Below the pieces are notes generated by a model. It worked only from the letters and a program-made list of their open reading frames with translations, made no database searches and was not told the origin of the DNA. Positions 23,666-31,730 of a DNA stretch of 33,684 bases are shown here, piece after piece. Origin of the DNA: an uncultured Bacteroidales bacterium (GTDB lineage: Bacteria; Bacteroidota; Bacteroidia; Bacteroidales; WCHB1-69). The position numbers and the translations under genes were made by a program. The first letter of the stretch is position 1. Each line of letters opens with the position of its first letter. The stretch covers positions 1-33,684 of the forward strand of contig CAJOKR010000044.1 of NCBI GenBank assembly GCA_905235135.1. Reading direction: 5' to 3'.

Positions 23666-24496
23666 CTACGTTCGAATGATACGGACTTTGCCAGTGGCCT
23701 GATTTTCAATACCGTTGTAGAGGAAGGTGAATTCATAATTATAGACTCCGTCAGGGCAGTTGCCGCCGTCCCAAGAGTTCTGATAAGAGCCGCTCTGATA
23801 GACGATACGATTGTTCTTGTCACGCACAACAAGCCTCGGAGAGGTGTAGTTCTCCAATCCTTCAATGACGAACTTGTCGTTGACACCGTCGCCATTCGGG
23901 GTGAAGAGGTTGGGAATGCTCAGATGTGCAGGTGGCGTCCATTCGACATTCTCGTCCGAAAGGGTCCTCAGCACGGGATCGGCCGCCAACTGTTTGGCAA
24001 GTGTGGAATTCGGGGGAAGAACCTCCTGCCGCACGTTGGTTTTCGGAGCTTCTTTCGTCGCAGATTTGGCCGGTATTTCGGGCTGAGATGACGAGGTTTG
24101 GCGCGTCTCGGCAACAGTAGGTGATTTCTCCTGTAGAGACGTACCTTGGCGCGTCTCTACAACGACAGCAGATTCCTCCTCCTGTGAAAATGTAACAGTT
24201 TGCGAAGACGCAACATTTTGCGTCTCTACAACAGCCTCCTGTGGTTGCGTCTCAACGGTTTGTTCTGTTATTTCCGTCGCCGCAAGATCCTCATTATGAT
24301 GTGATTGTCGCAAAATACCGAATGCCACGCCACCGCCGATGGCGATAATGCCCACCGCAATGGCCGCCCACTTCCATACCGTATTACGGCTCCGACGCAC
24401 AGGCATCTCCGCATCCAAGCGCGACTCCAACCGACTCCAAACATCCTCCGACGGCCGCTCATTGTAATTGTCCAATATTTCTTTTATATCTTTCAT
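23666..24496 (-). CDS. Membrane protein: anti-sigma-like N-terminus, repeat-derived linker, CHU_C-type C-terminus
   Basis: 276 residues with no cleavable signal. Residues 1-40 (MKDIKEILDNYNERPSEDVW) look like the cytoplasmic start of Bacteroidota anti-sigma-type proteins. One membrane segment (residues ~42-63, WKWAAIAVGIIAIGGGVAF) follows. Residues ~70-150 form a low-complexity linker largely made of P30 elements read in one frame (VETQNVASSQ, VETRQGTSLQ, AETRQTSSSQ). The last ~85 residues form a gliding-motility-associated (CHU_C) domain: LSIPNLFTPNGDGVNDKFVI, ending NQATGKVRIIRT. That domain normally is a T9SS sorting signal on secreted proteins; here it would sit in the periplasm on an inner-membrane anchor. 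Located 124 bases after an ECF sigma gene, so it is the likely cognate regulator or sensor. It is intact. Confidence 0.8.
   Translation of the reverse strand: MKDIKEILDNYNERPSEDVWSRLESRLDAEMPVRRSRNTVWKWAAIAVGIIAIGGGVAFGILRQSHHNEDLAATEITEQTVETQPQEAVVETQNVASSQTVTFSQEEESAVVVETRQGTSLQEKSPTVAETRQTSSSQPEIPAKSATKEAPKTNVRQEVLPPNSTLAKQLAADPVLRTLSDENVEWTPPAHLSIPNLFTPNGDGVNDKFVIEGLENYTSPRLVVRDKNNRIVYQSGSYQNSWDGGNCPDGVYNYEFTFLYNGIENQATGKVRIIRT
24083..24230 (-). repeat. Three P30 palindromic elements in a row inside the anti-sigma-like gene
   Basis: Copies at 24083-24112 (strongly diverged), 24132-24161 (best preserved, ends GTAGAGACG and CGTCTCTAC) and 24201-24230 (one arm decayed). All are read in the same frame, beginning GTA GAG ACG or a derivative. 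A further fragment encoding VETQPQ may lie at about 24247-24258. Different decay suggests stepwise insertion or duplication. Confidence 0.7.
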
Positions 24497-24561
24497 ATCT
24501 CGACTGTTTCTTTATCTATCTTGATTGTTTCTTTCAAACTGTTTCATTCCCCTTTCCTCCA

Positions 24562-24591
24562 TTCCGTTGCCGACGATAGGAGGCAACGGAA
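24562..24591. repeat. Short palindromic element (family P3), copy 2
   Basis: TTCCGTTGCC, loop GACGATAGGA, GGCAACGGAA, then CCTC. The 10-bp stem differs from copy 1 at 16252-16277 but the loop differs at only two positions. It sits between the sigma gene and the anti-sigma-like gene and may lower downstream expression. Confidence 0.55.
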
Positions 24592-24620
24592 CCTCGTTCT
24601 CGCCAGGGCACGGCCTCCTG

Positions 24621-25166
24621 CTAACTATCCCCAAGCTCCGCCAGCATCCACTTACGGGCCCGCATAAACGTAACGCGCATGGACTCTTCCTTGGTGCCGA
24701 GCTTTGCAGCAATTTCGGCAAAGGAGCAGCCGTCCAACGCCCGAAGGTTAAAGACGACACGCAGAGGCTCGGGCATCTTCTGCAACAGCTCAAACACCAT
24801 CCGCGCATCCAAAGAAGTAGTAATCCGCTCATCCTCGCTCGCTTCAAAGTCCATGTCCAAGTCACTTTCCGCCACCTCGTTCCGAAACCGCCGGACAGAT
24901 CGGTAGTGGCTGATAGCTGCGTTCACCATCACCGAATGAATCCACGTGTTGAACGTGCTGTCCCCCTTGAACGTGTCAATACTCTTGAACACTTTCATAA
25001 AACCCTCCATCAACATATCCTCCGCTTCCGTATCCGTATTGGCATACCGCCGACATACAGCGAACATACTCGGGGCATACCTGTCGTATAACTTCCGCTG
25101 GCTTAACCGGTTATTATTCAAACACCCGTTGATAATCTCCTTAAGTCCGAAATCTTCTTCCGTCAC
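24621..25166 (-). CDS. ECF-type RNA polymerase sigma factor
   Basis: 181 residues. Region 2 (RKLYDRYAPSMFAVCRRYAN, AEDMLMEGFMKVFKSIDTF, FNTWIHSVMVNAAISHYR) and region 4 (LLQKMPEPLRVVFNLRALDG, SFAEIAAKLGTKEESMRV) are complete; region 3 is absent, as in all ECF factors. The start is GTG: an in-frame stop lies three codons upstream and no nearer ATG fits region 2. An 18-bp near-palindrome, ACGAAA/TTTCGT around a CCGG-like centre at 25192-25209, is just upstream and could be an operator. The next gene is a single-pass membrane protein that looks like its anti-sigma factor. No FecR-type protein or SusC is adjacent, so the signal is not obvious. Confidence 0.92.
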   Translation of the reverse strand: MTEEDFGLKEIINGCLNNNRLSQRKLYDRYAPSMFAVCRRYANTDTEAEDMLMEGFMKVFKSIDTFKGDSTFNTWIHSVMVNAAISHYRSVRRFRNEVAESDLDMDFEASEDERITTSLDARMVFELLQKMPEPLRVVFNLRALDGCSFAEIAAKLGTKEESMRVTFMRARKWMLAELGDS

Positions 25167-25231
25167 ATCTCTCTATGTCGCACGAAACCCGGATTTCGTT
25201 ACAAAAAAAATGAAAAATTATTGTATCGACT

Positions 25232-26197
25232 TCACAACTGCCTCAACCTCACGCAGATAGTCTCTTGCTCTTGTGGAGCATAGACAAATCCATCCACCGT
25301 GATGCAGGAGGTGCTGTCAGGAGAAATTTGGGTGAAACTATAGAACGGGCCGCCCATTTTGTCGCGGACAGTTTCCCATAACCCTCTCAATTCTACACCA
25401 TTATGATAACGAATTTGGATATTTTGAGCCATTGGGTAACCTTCGATGTTGGCCACGAGCGGGTAAGCACCTGCCACCGCGCCCTGGATGTAAGCCTTGG
25501 TGATTCGGTCGCGCTCGGCCACGATGTTCTCCTTCGTGAGCTCATATCGCGGCGACTTGTAAAGCATCACGAAGCGGTCGTTCTTGGGCGTCCGGAAACA
25601 GAGCCAGAGGAAATCCTCCTCCTCGCGACCCACGAAATAGCCATCGGGAATCGTCATCGAAAGACCGAACTTCTCCTTAATCTTTTTCTCAATCACCGGA
25701 TTATTGAGTTTGCGGTGGGCGTTCTGCAGACGAGCAATATCGTTGTCGTACATCGCTTTCACAATCTCGTCCTTATGCGCAAGGAAGAGCGCCAGACAGG
25801 AATCCTGCTGGTTGCCGCGAATCTTGATGAGAACCTGCGGGCTGGTGATCGGATTTCGGGCAATTTCGAACGTATTTCCTGCATAATCAGGATTATAGTC
25901 GAACTGCACGATGTTTCGGTGGCGCATAAACGAGGCCTTGTAATCCGCGTTGGAACATTGGATGACATCGAACATCGGCTCTATCTGGTTGATGGCGGGC
26001 TGCGGCTGCTGGATAACCTCGTAAATGGCCTTCACCGCCGCCTTCGACCAATAGTTCGTGTCGATGGCCAAAATCATCTCGCCTGCCTTGCCAGTGGAGA
26101 AATTATCGACCTTGATGCCCGATGAGCCAGACTTCTGACGGCAGGAGACCGCAGTCAAAAGCACTATTATAACTGCGAAATAACTGATTTTCTTCAT
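25232..26197 (-). CDS. DUF4837 family lipoprotein
   Basis: 321 residues. Lipoprotein signal MKKISYFAVIIVLLTAVSC with Cys19. The mature protein matches DUF4837 (PF16125), found almost only in Bacteroidota: GEMILAIDTNYWSKAA near the start, NIVQFDYNPDYAGNTFEIARN, IPDGYFVGREEEDFLWLCF, and YPLVANIEGYPMAQNIQIRY near the end. Function is unknown. The gene ends 66 bases before the sigma gene on the same strand, so read-through into the sigma operon is possible, and is divergent from dprA. No frame defect. Confidence 0.88.
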   Translation of the reverse strand: MKKISYFAVIIVLLTAVSCRQKSGSSGIKVDNFSTGKAGEMILAIDTNYWSKAAVKAIYEVIQQPQPAINQIEPMFDVIQCSNADYKASFMRHRNIVQFDYNPDYAGNTFEIARNPITSPQVLIKIRGNQQDSCLALFLAHKDEIVKAMYDNDIARLQNAHRKLNNPVIEKKIKEKFGLSMTIPDGYFVGREEEDFLWLCFRTPKNDRFVMLYKSPRYELTKENIVAERDRITKAYIQGAVAGAYPLVANIEGYPMAQNIQIRYHNGVELRGLWETVRDKMGGPFYSFTQISPDSTSCITVDGFVYAPQEQETICVRLRQL

Positions 26198-26243
26198 TTT
26201 CTAAAATTTTATTTTTCTAACGATTTTATATCTATTTTATTGT

Positions 26244-26251
26244 TATCTTTG
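26244..26251 (+). promoter_or_regulatory. -7 promoter element for dprA
   Basis: TATCTTTG, 57 bases upstream of the dprA ATG, in the divergent DUF4837-dprA gap. Confidence 0.55.
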
Positions 26252-26307
26252 CCGCTTGAAAAACAAAGTGCAAAAATAAAATATTCTTCATAAACCAAAG
26301 GCAAAAA

Positions 26308-27411
26308 ATGCAAAACGAAATTTTTTATCGCATCGCACTGAACAAGACGGAAGGGCTGGGAAAGGCCGCCCTCAAGCAGATTCTGACGGCTGCAGGCACC
26401 GCAAAGAACGTCTATGAATTTCCCGAATCGTGGCAACGGAAACTGCGAAACCGCAAGCGCACCGACGTGAAAATCCAGCTCACAGACAAGATCAAGTATC
26501 AGGTTGAACGGGAGTTGCAGCTTATGGAGCATTATCAGGTCCAGCTGTGTCATTATTTGGACCCGATATATCCCCAGCGGCTGAAACGCTGCAACGACGC
26601 GCCAGTGTCATTTTACTACAAGGGCGGCGGCGACTTCAATCCCGCGCGGGTATTAGCGGTGGTAGGCACTCGAAACGCCACCGCATACGGCATCAAAAGT
26701 CTCACAAAGATTCTCAACGAGCTGAAAGAGAACAACATCGCCACCGTCAGCGGATTAGCATACGGCATTGACACAGTAGCGCATGAAGAATCGCTAAACC
26801 TCGGAATGCCCACAACGGCAGTCTTAGGCAATGGGCTGCACACCATCTATCCTGCAAGCAACAAATCGCTGGCTGAGCGAATTCTGGCAAACGGCGGCAC
26901 GCTCGTCAGCGAGTTCGACTTCGATACGGGTCCCGACCGTATGAACTTTCCCGCCCGCAACCGCATCATCGCGGGCATGGCAGACGCGGTTTTGGTGGCC
27001 GAAAGCGCGGTCAAGGGCGGAAGCATCATCACGGCCCACATCGCCAATTCCTACAACCGCGACATCTTCGCCATCCCGGGCACCATCTTCGACGACATGC
27101 ACGCGGGCTGCCACGACCTCATCCGTCGCAACATCGCCGCCATCGCCACCTCTGGGCAAGAGATTCTCGAAATGATGAACTGGGATGCCAATTCAACCCC
27201 GCAAGCCATTCAGACACAGCTCTTTCCAGAGCTCACCGAAGACGAGGAGCTGGTCTATCATTTTGTGGAGACGGGCAAGAAGTCCATTGACGAGATTTCC
27301 GAGCACTGCGCCGGGTTCTCGCCCTCCAAGCTGGCCGGTATACTACTCACGTTAGAGCTGAAAGGGGTGCTCGTTGCGCTGCCAGGGAAGAGCTATGGGA
27401 CGGAAATATGA
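26308..27411 (+). CDS. dprA: DprA, DNA-processing protein
   Basis: 367 residues. DprA binds incoming single-stranded DNA during natural transformation and loads RecA. The Rossmann-like domain is complete: VLAVVGTRNATAYG, ATVSGLAYGIDTVAHE, AVLGNGLHTIYPASN, GGTLVSEF, NFPARNRIIAGMADAVLVAE, GGSIITAHIAN and FAIPGTIFDDMHAGCHDLI. N-terminal ~100 residues form a helix-hairpin-helix/SAM-like part (EGLGKAALKQILTAAG). The C-terminal winged-helix domain (ELTEDEELVYHFVETG to GVLVALPGKSYG) is present. Its stop is 3 bases from the stop of the convergent yifB/comM gene, another transformation protein. Confidence 0.96.
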   Translation: MQNEIFYRIALNKTEGLGKAALKQILTAAGTAKNVYEFPESWQRKLRNRKRTDVKIQLTDKIKYQVERELQLMEHYQVQLCHYLDPIYPQRLKRCNDAPVSFYYKGGGDFNPARVLAVVGTRNATAYGIKSLTKILNELKENNIATVSGLAYGIDTVAHEESLNLGMPTTAVLGNGLHTIYPASNKSLAERILANGGTLVSEFDFDTGPDRMNFPARNRIIAGMADAVLVAESAVKGGSIITAHIANSYNRDIFAIPGTIFDDMHAGCHDLIRRNIAAIATSGQEILEMMNWDANSTPQAIQTQLFPELTEDEELVYHFVETGKKSIDEISEHCAGFSPSKLAGILLTLELKGVLVALPGKSYGTEI

Positions 27412-27414
27412 ACC

Positions 27415-28959
27415 TCACTTCCTCCCCCAATTGTCCCGATCCAAATTCCGGAAATTGATGGCCTCGCTCAGGTGGCCGATTTCGATGTTCGGGCTGCCGT
27501 CGAGGTCGGCGATGGTGCGGGCCACCTTCAGGATGCGGTCGTAGGCGCGGGCGGAGAGACCAAGCTGGTCCATCGCCTGCTTCAAAATCAGCTGCCCACC
27601 CTCGTCGATGCGGCAGTATTCCCGCACCATCCTGCTGCTCATCTGCGCGTTGGCAAACAGTCCCGGATGTCCCTCAAACCGCCGCTTCTGGATTTCCCGA
27701 GCAGCTACCACCCGCTTCCGAATCTCCGCACTGCGCTCCGAAACCTTGTCCGAGGCCAGCTCCTCATGGCTGACAGGAACGACCTCCACATGAAGATCGA
27801 TTCGGTCCATCAACGGACCTGAGATTTTGCTCAGATAGTTCTGCACCTCGTAGGGCTTGCAGGTGCAGGCAATCGTCGGGTGGTTGTAGTTGCCGCACGG
27901 ACACGGATTCATAGCCGCGATGAACATGAACGATGCCGGAAACTCCACCGAATACTTTGACCGTGAGATGGTTACGCGCCGTTCCTCCAAAGGCTGCCGC
28001 ATCACTTCCAACACCTGCCGCTTGAACTCGGGCAATTCATCAAGAAAGAGTACCCCATTGTGGGCGAGACTGATTTCCCCCGGCTGCGGGTGTGTGCCGC
28101 CGCCCACCAAGGCAACGTCGCTGATAGTATGGTGCGGGGCGCGAAATGGCCGGGTAGAGATAATAGATGCGTAACGGCTCATCTTGCCTGCCACTGAATG
28201 GATTTTGGTGGTCTCCAACGCCTCTTCCAAACACAACGGCGGCAAAATCGACGGCAACCGTTTGGCTAACATGGTCTTGCCGGAGCCTGGCGGACCAATC
28301 AAAATCACGTTATGTCCGCCCGCGGCCGCAATCTCCATTGCCCGCTTGATGTTCTCCTGCCCCTTTACGTCCGAGAAATCGTACTCGTAACGGTCAAGAC
28401 TGTCATTGAAGGCACTGGTCACGTCAATGCGGGTGGGCTCGATGGGGAGGCCCTTGTCGAAGAAGTCAATCACCTGTTTGATGTCGGTCGCACCGAGCAC
28501 GTCGATGCCATCCACGATGGCGGCCTCCCGTGCGTTCTGGATGGGCAGGATGATTCCCTTTTTCTTGCGTTTTCGAGCCTCCAAAGCAATGGGCAATGCC
28601 CCGCGGATCGGCTGCAACGACCCGTCCAACGACAGCTCCCCGAGGATGAAATAGTCCTCTAGGTCTGCCGCTCCGGCAATCTGCTCAGATGCGGCCAAAA
28701 TGCCGATGGCTAAGGTTAGGTCGTACGCCGAGCCCTCCTTGCGGATGTCCGCCGGTGCCATGTTCACCACAATCTTGCGGCCCGGAATCTTGTAGTTATA
28801 GACATTCAGCGCGGTTTCAATCCGCTGCTGACTCTCTTTCACCGCGCTGTCGGGCAACCCGACCAAAAAGAAGCCGATGCCGTTATCGACATTGACCTCC
28901 ACCATGATGGGTATCGCGGAAACCCCCATCAATGCACAATTATTCGTTCTTATCAACAT
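27415..28959 (-). CDS. comM: YifB/ComM family Mg-chelatase-like AAA+ ATPase
   Basis: 514 residues. The ChlI N-terminal domain (FFLVGLPDSAVKESQQRIET, PADIRKEGSAYDLTLAIGIL) is followed by the AAA+ core: Walker A GPPGSGKT at 222-229, NGVLFLDELPEF as Walker B, a four-cysteine motif CPCGNYNHP...CTCKP, and the C-terminal Mg_chelatase_C part (SARAYDRILKVARTIADLDG). ComM is a hexameric helicase that promotes branch migration when transforming DNA is integrated; in species without competence the role of YifB is unclear. It is transcribed from a TATCTTTG element and converges with dprA, the two stops being 3 bases apart without a terminator between. Confidence 0.95.
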   Translation of the reverse strand: MLIRTNNCALMGVSAIPIMVEVNVDNGIGFFLVGLPDSAVKESQQRIETALNVYNYKIPGRKIVVNMAPADIRKEGSAYDLTLAIGILAASEQIAGAADLEDYFILGELSLDGSLQPIRGALPIALEARKRKKKGIILPIQNAREAAIVDGIDVLGATDIKQVIDFFDKGLPIEPTRIDVTSAFNDSLDRYEYDFSDVKGQENIKRAMEIAAAGGHNVILIGPPGSGKTMLAKRLPSILPPLCLEEALETTKIHSVAGKMSRYASIISTRPFRAPHHTISDVALVGGGTHPQPGEISLAHNGVLFLDELPEFKRQVLEVMRQPLEERRVTISRSKYSVEFPASFMFIAAMNPCPCGNYNHPTIACTCKPYEVQNYLSKISGPLMDRIDLHVEVVPVSHEELASDKVSERSAEIRKRVVAAREIQKRRFEGHPGLFANAQMSSRMVREYCRIDEGGQLILKQAMDQLGLSARAYDRILKVARTIADLDGSPNIEIGHLSEAINFRNLDRDNWGRK

Positions 28960-28984
28960 GAGATTTCGCTTTTGCTTTCGGCCG

Positions 28985-28992
28985 CAAAGATA
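28985..28992 (-). promoter_or_regulatory. -7 promoter element for yifB/comM
   Basis: TATCTTTG on the minus strand, 26 bases upstream of the ATG at 28959. Confidence 0.55.
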
Positions 28993-29036
28993 CGAAATTT
29001 ATTATTCGGATTACATATTGATAAAAATATTTTTAA

Positions 29037-29058
29037 TTTTAACTATTATTAGTTAAAA
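29037..29058 (-). terminator. AT-rich hairpin after the yhcC gene
   Basis: TTTTAACTA, loop TTAT, TAGTTAAAA: a perfect 9-bp stem about 50 bases after the yhcC stop. It has few GC pairs, so it may be a weak terminator only. Confidence 0.35.
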
Positions 29059-29108
29059 AAATTTGGAAGATTTTGGTATTCAGCGAATTGGACAACAAAA
29101 CGCTTTTT

Positions 29109-30041
29109 TTATGCCAATTTCCCTTGAAAAGCACCTCGAATAGCGAGTTCCGCTTCAATTTTTCGTACGAGTTCATCGTGTCTTAGCAAATTCCAACGTG
29201 AAACGGACAAAAAACGCGGTGGAGCCTCCGCAGAGAAACGTTCCACAACAATTTCCGGAGAGAGCCACTCGAGATAATCGCACATAAATTGGACGTACTC
29301 TTCCGCAGTCATCGTGTGAAAACGCTCAAGAAAAGCCGCATATTCCGCTTCCATCGCCGTATTATTGAAAACCTGCAGTTGGTGGAATTTTACAAACTTC
29401 GGTTTCAACTCGTTGACTTTCAGCACATCCTCTAACCATTGCGAAGGTGTCTCCCCAGGAAGCCCGAAAATCAGATGGGCGCAAGTAGTTATCCCGTAAT
29501 CATGCAATTTATGGAACGCCTCATAAGCACATTCCACCGTATGACCACGATGAATATGCTCAAGCGTCTCATTATGAAAGCTTTCCACACCAATCTCAAC
29601 ACAAAGAACCGTGCGGCGGTTCAATTCCGAAAGGTAGTCCAAAACCGCCTCAGACAGACAATCAGGACGGGTGGAGATGATAAGTCCCTTGACATCCGCC
29701 ACCGACAGCGCGGCCTCAAACCTCTCACGCAACACGCGGATAGGTGCGAAAGTATTGGTATAAGCCTGGAAATAAGCAAAATAGCCGTTATTGGAAGGAT
29801 AACGCTTCTGGAAGAATCGTTTCCCTTTCTCTAATTGACCAACAACATCTTCATTGTCAGAAAGATACGAAGGAGAAAACGCGGCATTGGCACAGTAGGT
29901 ACATCCGCCTTCAGAACGGCTTACGCGGTTCGGACAGCTGAAACCAGCATCCACCGGCAATTTCTGGATTCGGCCACCAAACTGTGTCTTACAAAAGCGG
30001 CTGTACGAATTGAAACGGCGCTCGTCACCCCAGGGAAACAT
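29109..30041 (-). CDS. yhcC: TIGR01212-family radical SAM protein (YhcC)
   Basis: 310 residues from the ATG whose first base is also the last of the upstream stop (TGATG), which points to coupled translation; a GTG one codon earlier is possible. The family motif is a widely spaced Cys set: FSCPNR (Cys36) and GGCTYC (Cys47 and Cys50), rather than the usual CxxxCxxC. Other landmarks are YFQAYTNTFAPI, GLIISTRPDCLSE, CVEIGVESFHN, HLIFGLPGETPSQW and FHQLQVFNNTAM. YhcC proteins are radical SAM enzymes with unknown substrate; relatives resemble Elp3 and MiaB-like architectures. Soluble and cytoplasmic. It forms an operon with the small lipoprotein gene upstream, an odd pairing. Confidence 0.92.
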   Translation of the reverse strand: MFPWGDERRFNSYSRFCKTQFGGRIQKLPVDAGFSCPNRVSRSEGGCTYCANAAFSPSYLSDNEDVVGQLEKGKRFFQKRYPSNNGYFAYFQAYTNTFAPIRVLRERFEAALSVADVKGLIISTRPDCLSEAVLDYLSELNRRTVLCVEIGVESFHNETLEHIHRGHTVECAYEAFHKLHDYGITTCAHLIFGLPGETPSQWLEDVLKVNELKPKFVKFHQLQVFNNTAMEAEYAAFLERFHTMTAEEYVQFMCDYLEWLSPEIVVERFSAEAPPRFLSVSRWNLLRHDELVRKIEAELAIRGAFQGKLA

Positions 30042-30553
30042 CACTCCGAATCCTTATATAAGAGATTGTCACCGAAGGGATCCAGCGTGTGAACCGTCTT
30101 CTTGTCGGGGTTTACCAAGAACATAAACTCCTTATCTTCACCGTTTTGCGTATATTTTCCCGTCACCATGAAGAGCAAAACACCCTCAGTCAGAAGGTCG
30201 CCATTGTCAATCAGAGTCTCCATATCTGCGTTAATACGGTGTATTTCACGGAGATACAGACCGATCACCTCGCGACGGTTCGTATCATCGGAATCGTCCA
30301 TGTACATCTGCTCGTAAGCCGCCTCCATGTTTCCCAACAACTCCGAAGTCAGTTTCGCATAGCCAAACTCAGTGAGCGTATCGACACTGGTGATGGTTAG
30401 GTTCTTGTAACCCGATATTTCCTCGTCTTGGAGGTAGGTCTTCGCGACCTTTTTCATCTGCCGGTTCAGCTTGTTCTGCTGCATCTTCTGGCATCCGCCG
30501 AAGCAGAACAACAGTGCGAGGAGCATTACGATAGTGTGTTTGGGAATTGTCAT
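30041..30553 (-). CDS. Small hypothetical lipoprotein
   Basis: 170 residues. Lipoprotein signal MTIPKHTIVMLLALLFCFGGC with Cys21, then a basic stretch (KMQQNKLNRQMKKVAKTYLQ), an acidic region (YMDDSDDTNRREV) and a compact C-terminal beta part (FMVTGKYTQNGEDKEFMFLV) ending NLLYKDSE. No family is recognised with confidence; the layout resembles small Bacteroidota lipoproteins with a cystatin-like or DUF-type fold. It overlaps the YhcC gene by one base and is probably expressed with it. It lies 48 bases downstream of the DUF4831 gene on the same strand, so all three may belong to one transcript. Confidence 0.7.
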   Translation of the reverse strand: MTIPKHTIVMLLALLFCFGGCQKMQQNKLNRQMKKVAKTYLQDEEISGYKNLTITSVDTLTEFGYAKLTSELLGNMEAAYEQMYMDDSDDTNRREVIGLYLREIHRINADMETLIDNGDLLTEGVLLFMVTGKYTQNGEDKEFMFLVNPDKKTVHTLDPFGDNLLYKDSE

Positions 30554-30600
30554 TTTTGTCTATTTTTTGAGACTTGAGACTTTGGAGATTTGGAACCTGT

Positions 30601-31701
30601 TTAGAAAATAAAGCCAATGCCTTTGATTCCCTTCAGCTGCTTGGAATACAGAGGAACAATTTGGAGAGAGCCGGCCTGATGCATGTTCATGATGCCGAAA
30701 TCGTGAACTTTTGCACTGGCGTGCGCAAGCGACATCTGCACGGGTTTCGTGTCGCGAGTGATGTAGCCGTACTGCGGATATTGAAGTTCCACAATTTCGG
30801 TAATGGACTTATTATAGATTCTATTGAAAATCAGATTGTAAGCATCGGCATTTGCTCCTTTATCCTGGCTAAAACCCTTCGAGGAATTGAAATAGAACGC
30901 CGTGACAGGGCTAAGGTTCTCTGGGGTAACATAAACGTAAGACGTTGTATCAGCGATAGATATACCAGCGAATAGGCTCATATAGTTATTTTCCCAACCC
31001 TTAAGTTCAGCCAACATCGTCTGGAGAGCCTCACCAGAATACGGGGTTTCTTGCTCGCCAGCAACGAGATTGTACTGATCCTTGCGGCTTTTCACAATCG
31101 CATCAGCGGCCTCACGGGCTTTGCTCTCAAAACTTTTTGAGACCGTTTTCGTATGACTGGCAGGCACTTGCGTCACCACACCGTCAATAATTTTAGTATC
31201 CACGAACGCCTCCGACTGCTGGGTATAAGAGATGTCGGCATAATTCTTAAAGAAGTCGGGAAGGGAGGCGGTATGAGTCGTATAGGTGGTAAGCGGTGTC
31301 ACGGCAAGCACATCGGACGCGGACATACTCTCCTCCTGCCACAACTTCGCAAGGTTGGAATTTGAGGTATAAGCTGTAAAAATCTTCGATTCATCGGGGG
31401 CTGTAATCGGCTCAACGTCAACGGAATTGAGGGTATAGTAGGTGCGATTTTGCTGGATGATGTTCGTGAGACCGAGCAGACTCTCGGCATAGTCGGCAAA
31501 ATAGCCACGCACCTCCTGCACCTTTGACACGGAAACCGTCACTTTTAACACAGTGGTCGGCAGCGCATACTGCACACGGCCCACATATTTCACCCCTTTT
31601 TCGGGGAAACTATCCGACGGCGTGCGGGGATAAACCTGAACCTGTGCGAATGCAGAGAAAGATAACGCACAAATAATCAACGCAATAACATTCTTTTTCA
31701 T
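30601..31701 (-). CDS. DUF4831 family protein
   Basis: 366 residues from the ATG of MKKNVIALIICALSFSAFAQ, a Sec signal peptide that ends at AFAQ; this start is preferred over one 14 codons earlier because it gives a clean signal. The mature part matches DUF4831 (PF16115), a Bacteroidota family: GVKYVGRVQYALPTTVLKVT, YFADYAESLLGL, ETPYSGEALQTMLAELKG, YVYVTPENLSPVTAFYFN and a C-terminal AGSLQIVPLYSKQLKG. Function unknown; probably periplasmic or outer-membrane associated. A P30 element lies immediately upstream at 31731-31760, between this gene and the protease gene. Confidence 0.85.
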   Translation of the reverse strand: MKKNVIALIICALSFSAFAQVQVYPRTPSDSFPEKGVKYVGRVQYALPTTVLKVTVSVSKVQEVRGYFADYAESLLGLTNIIQQNRTYYTLNSVDVEPITAPDESKIFTAYTSNSNLAKLWQEESMSASDVLAVTPLTTYTTHTASLPDFFKNYADISYTQQSEAFVDTKIIDGVVTQVPASHTKTVSKSFESKAREAADAIVKSRKDQYNLVAGEQETPYSGEALQTMLAELKGWENNYMSLFAGISIADTTSYVYVTPENLSPVTAFYFNSSKGFSQDKGANADAYNLIFNRIYNKSITEIVELQYPQYGYITRDTKPVQMSLAHASAKVHDFGIMNMHQAGSLQIVPLYSKQLKGIKGIGFIF

Positions 31702-31730
31702 TGTCCTAATTTTAAGGTTTTTATAACGAA

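Noticed and set aside
24512-24865. Minus-strand ORF overlapping the sigma factor in another frame
   Set aside because: Overlaps region 4 of a clear ECF sigma factor; sequence is rich in Trp, Cys and Arg as expected of a frame shadow.
28960-29108. Possible tRNA or small RNA in the AT-rich gap between yifB and yhcC
   Set aside because: No cloverleaf or TTCRA motif; only an AT-rich hairpin and a promoter element are present.
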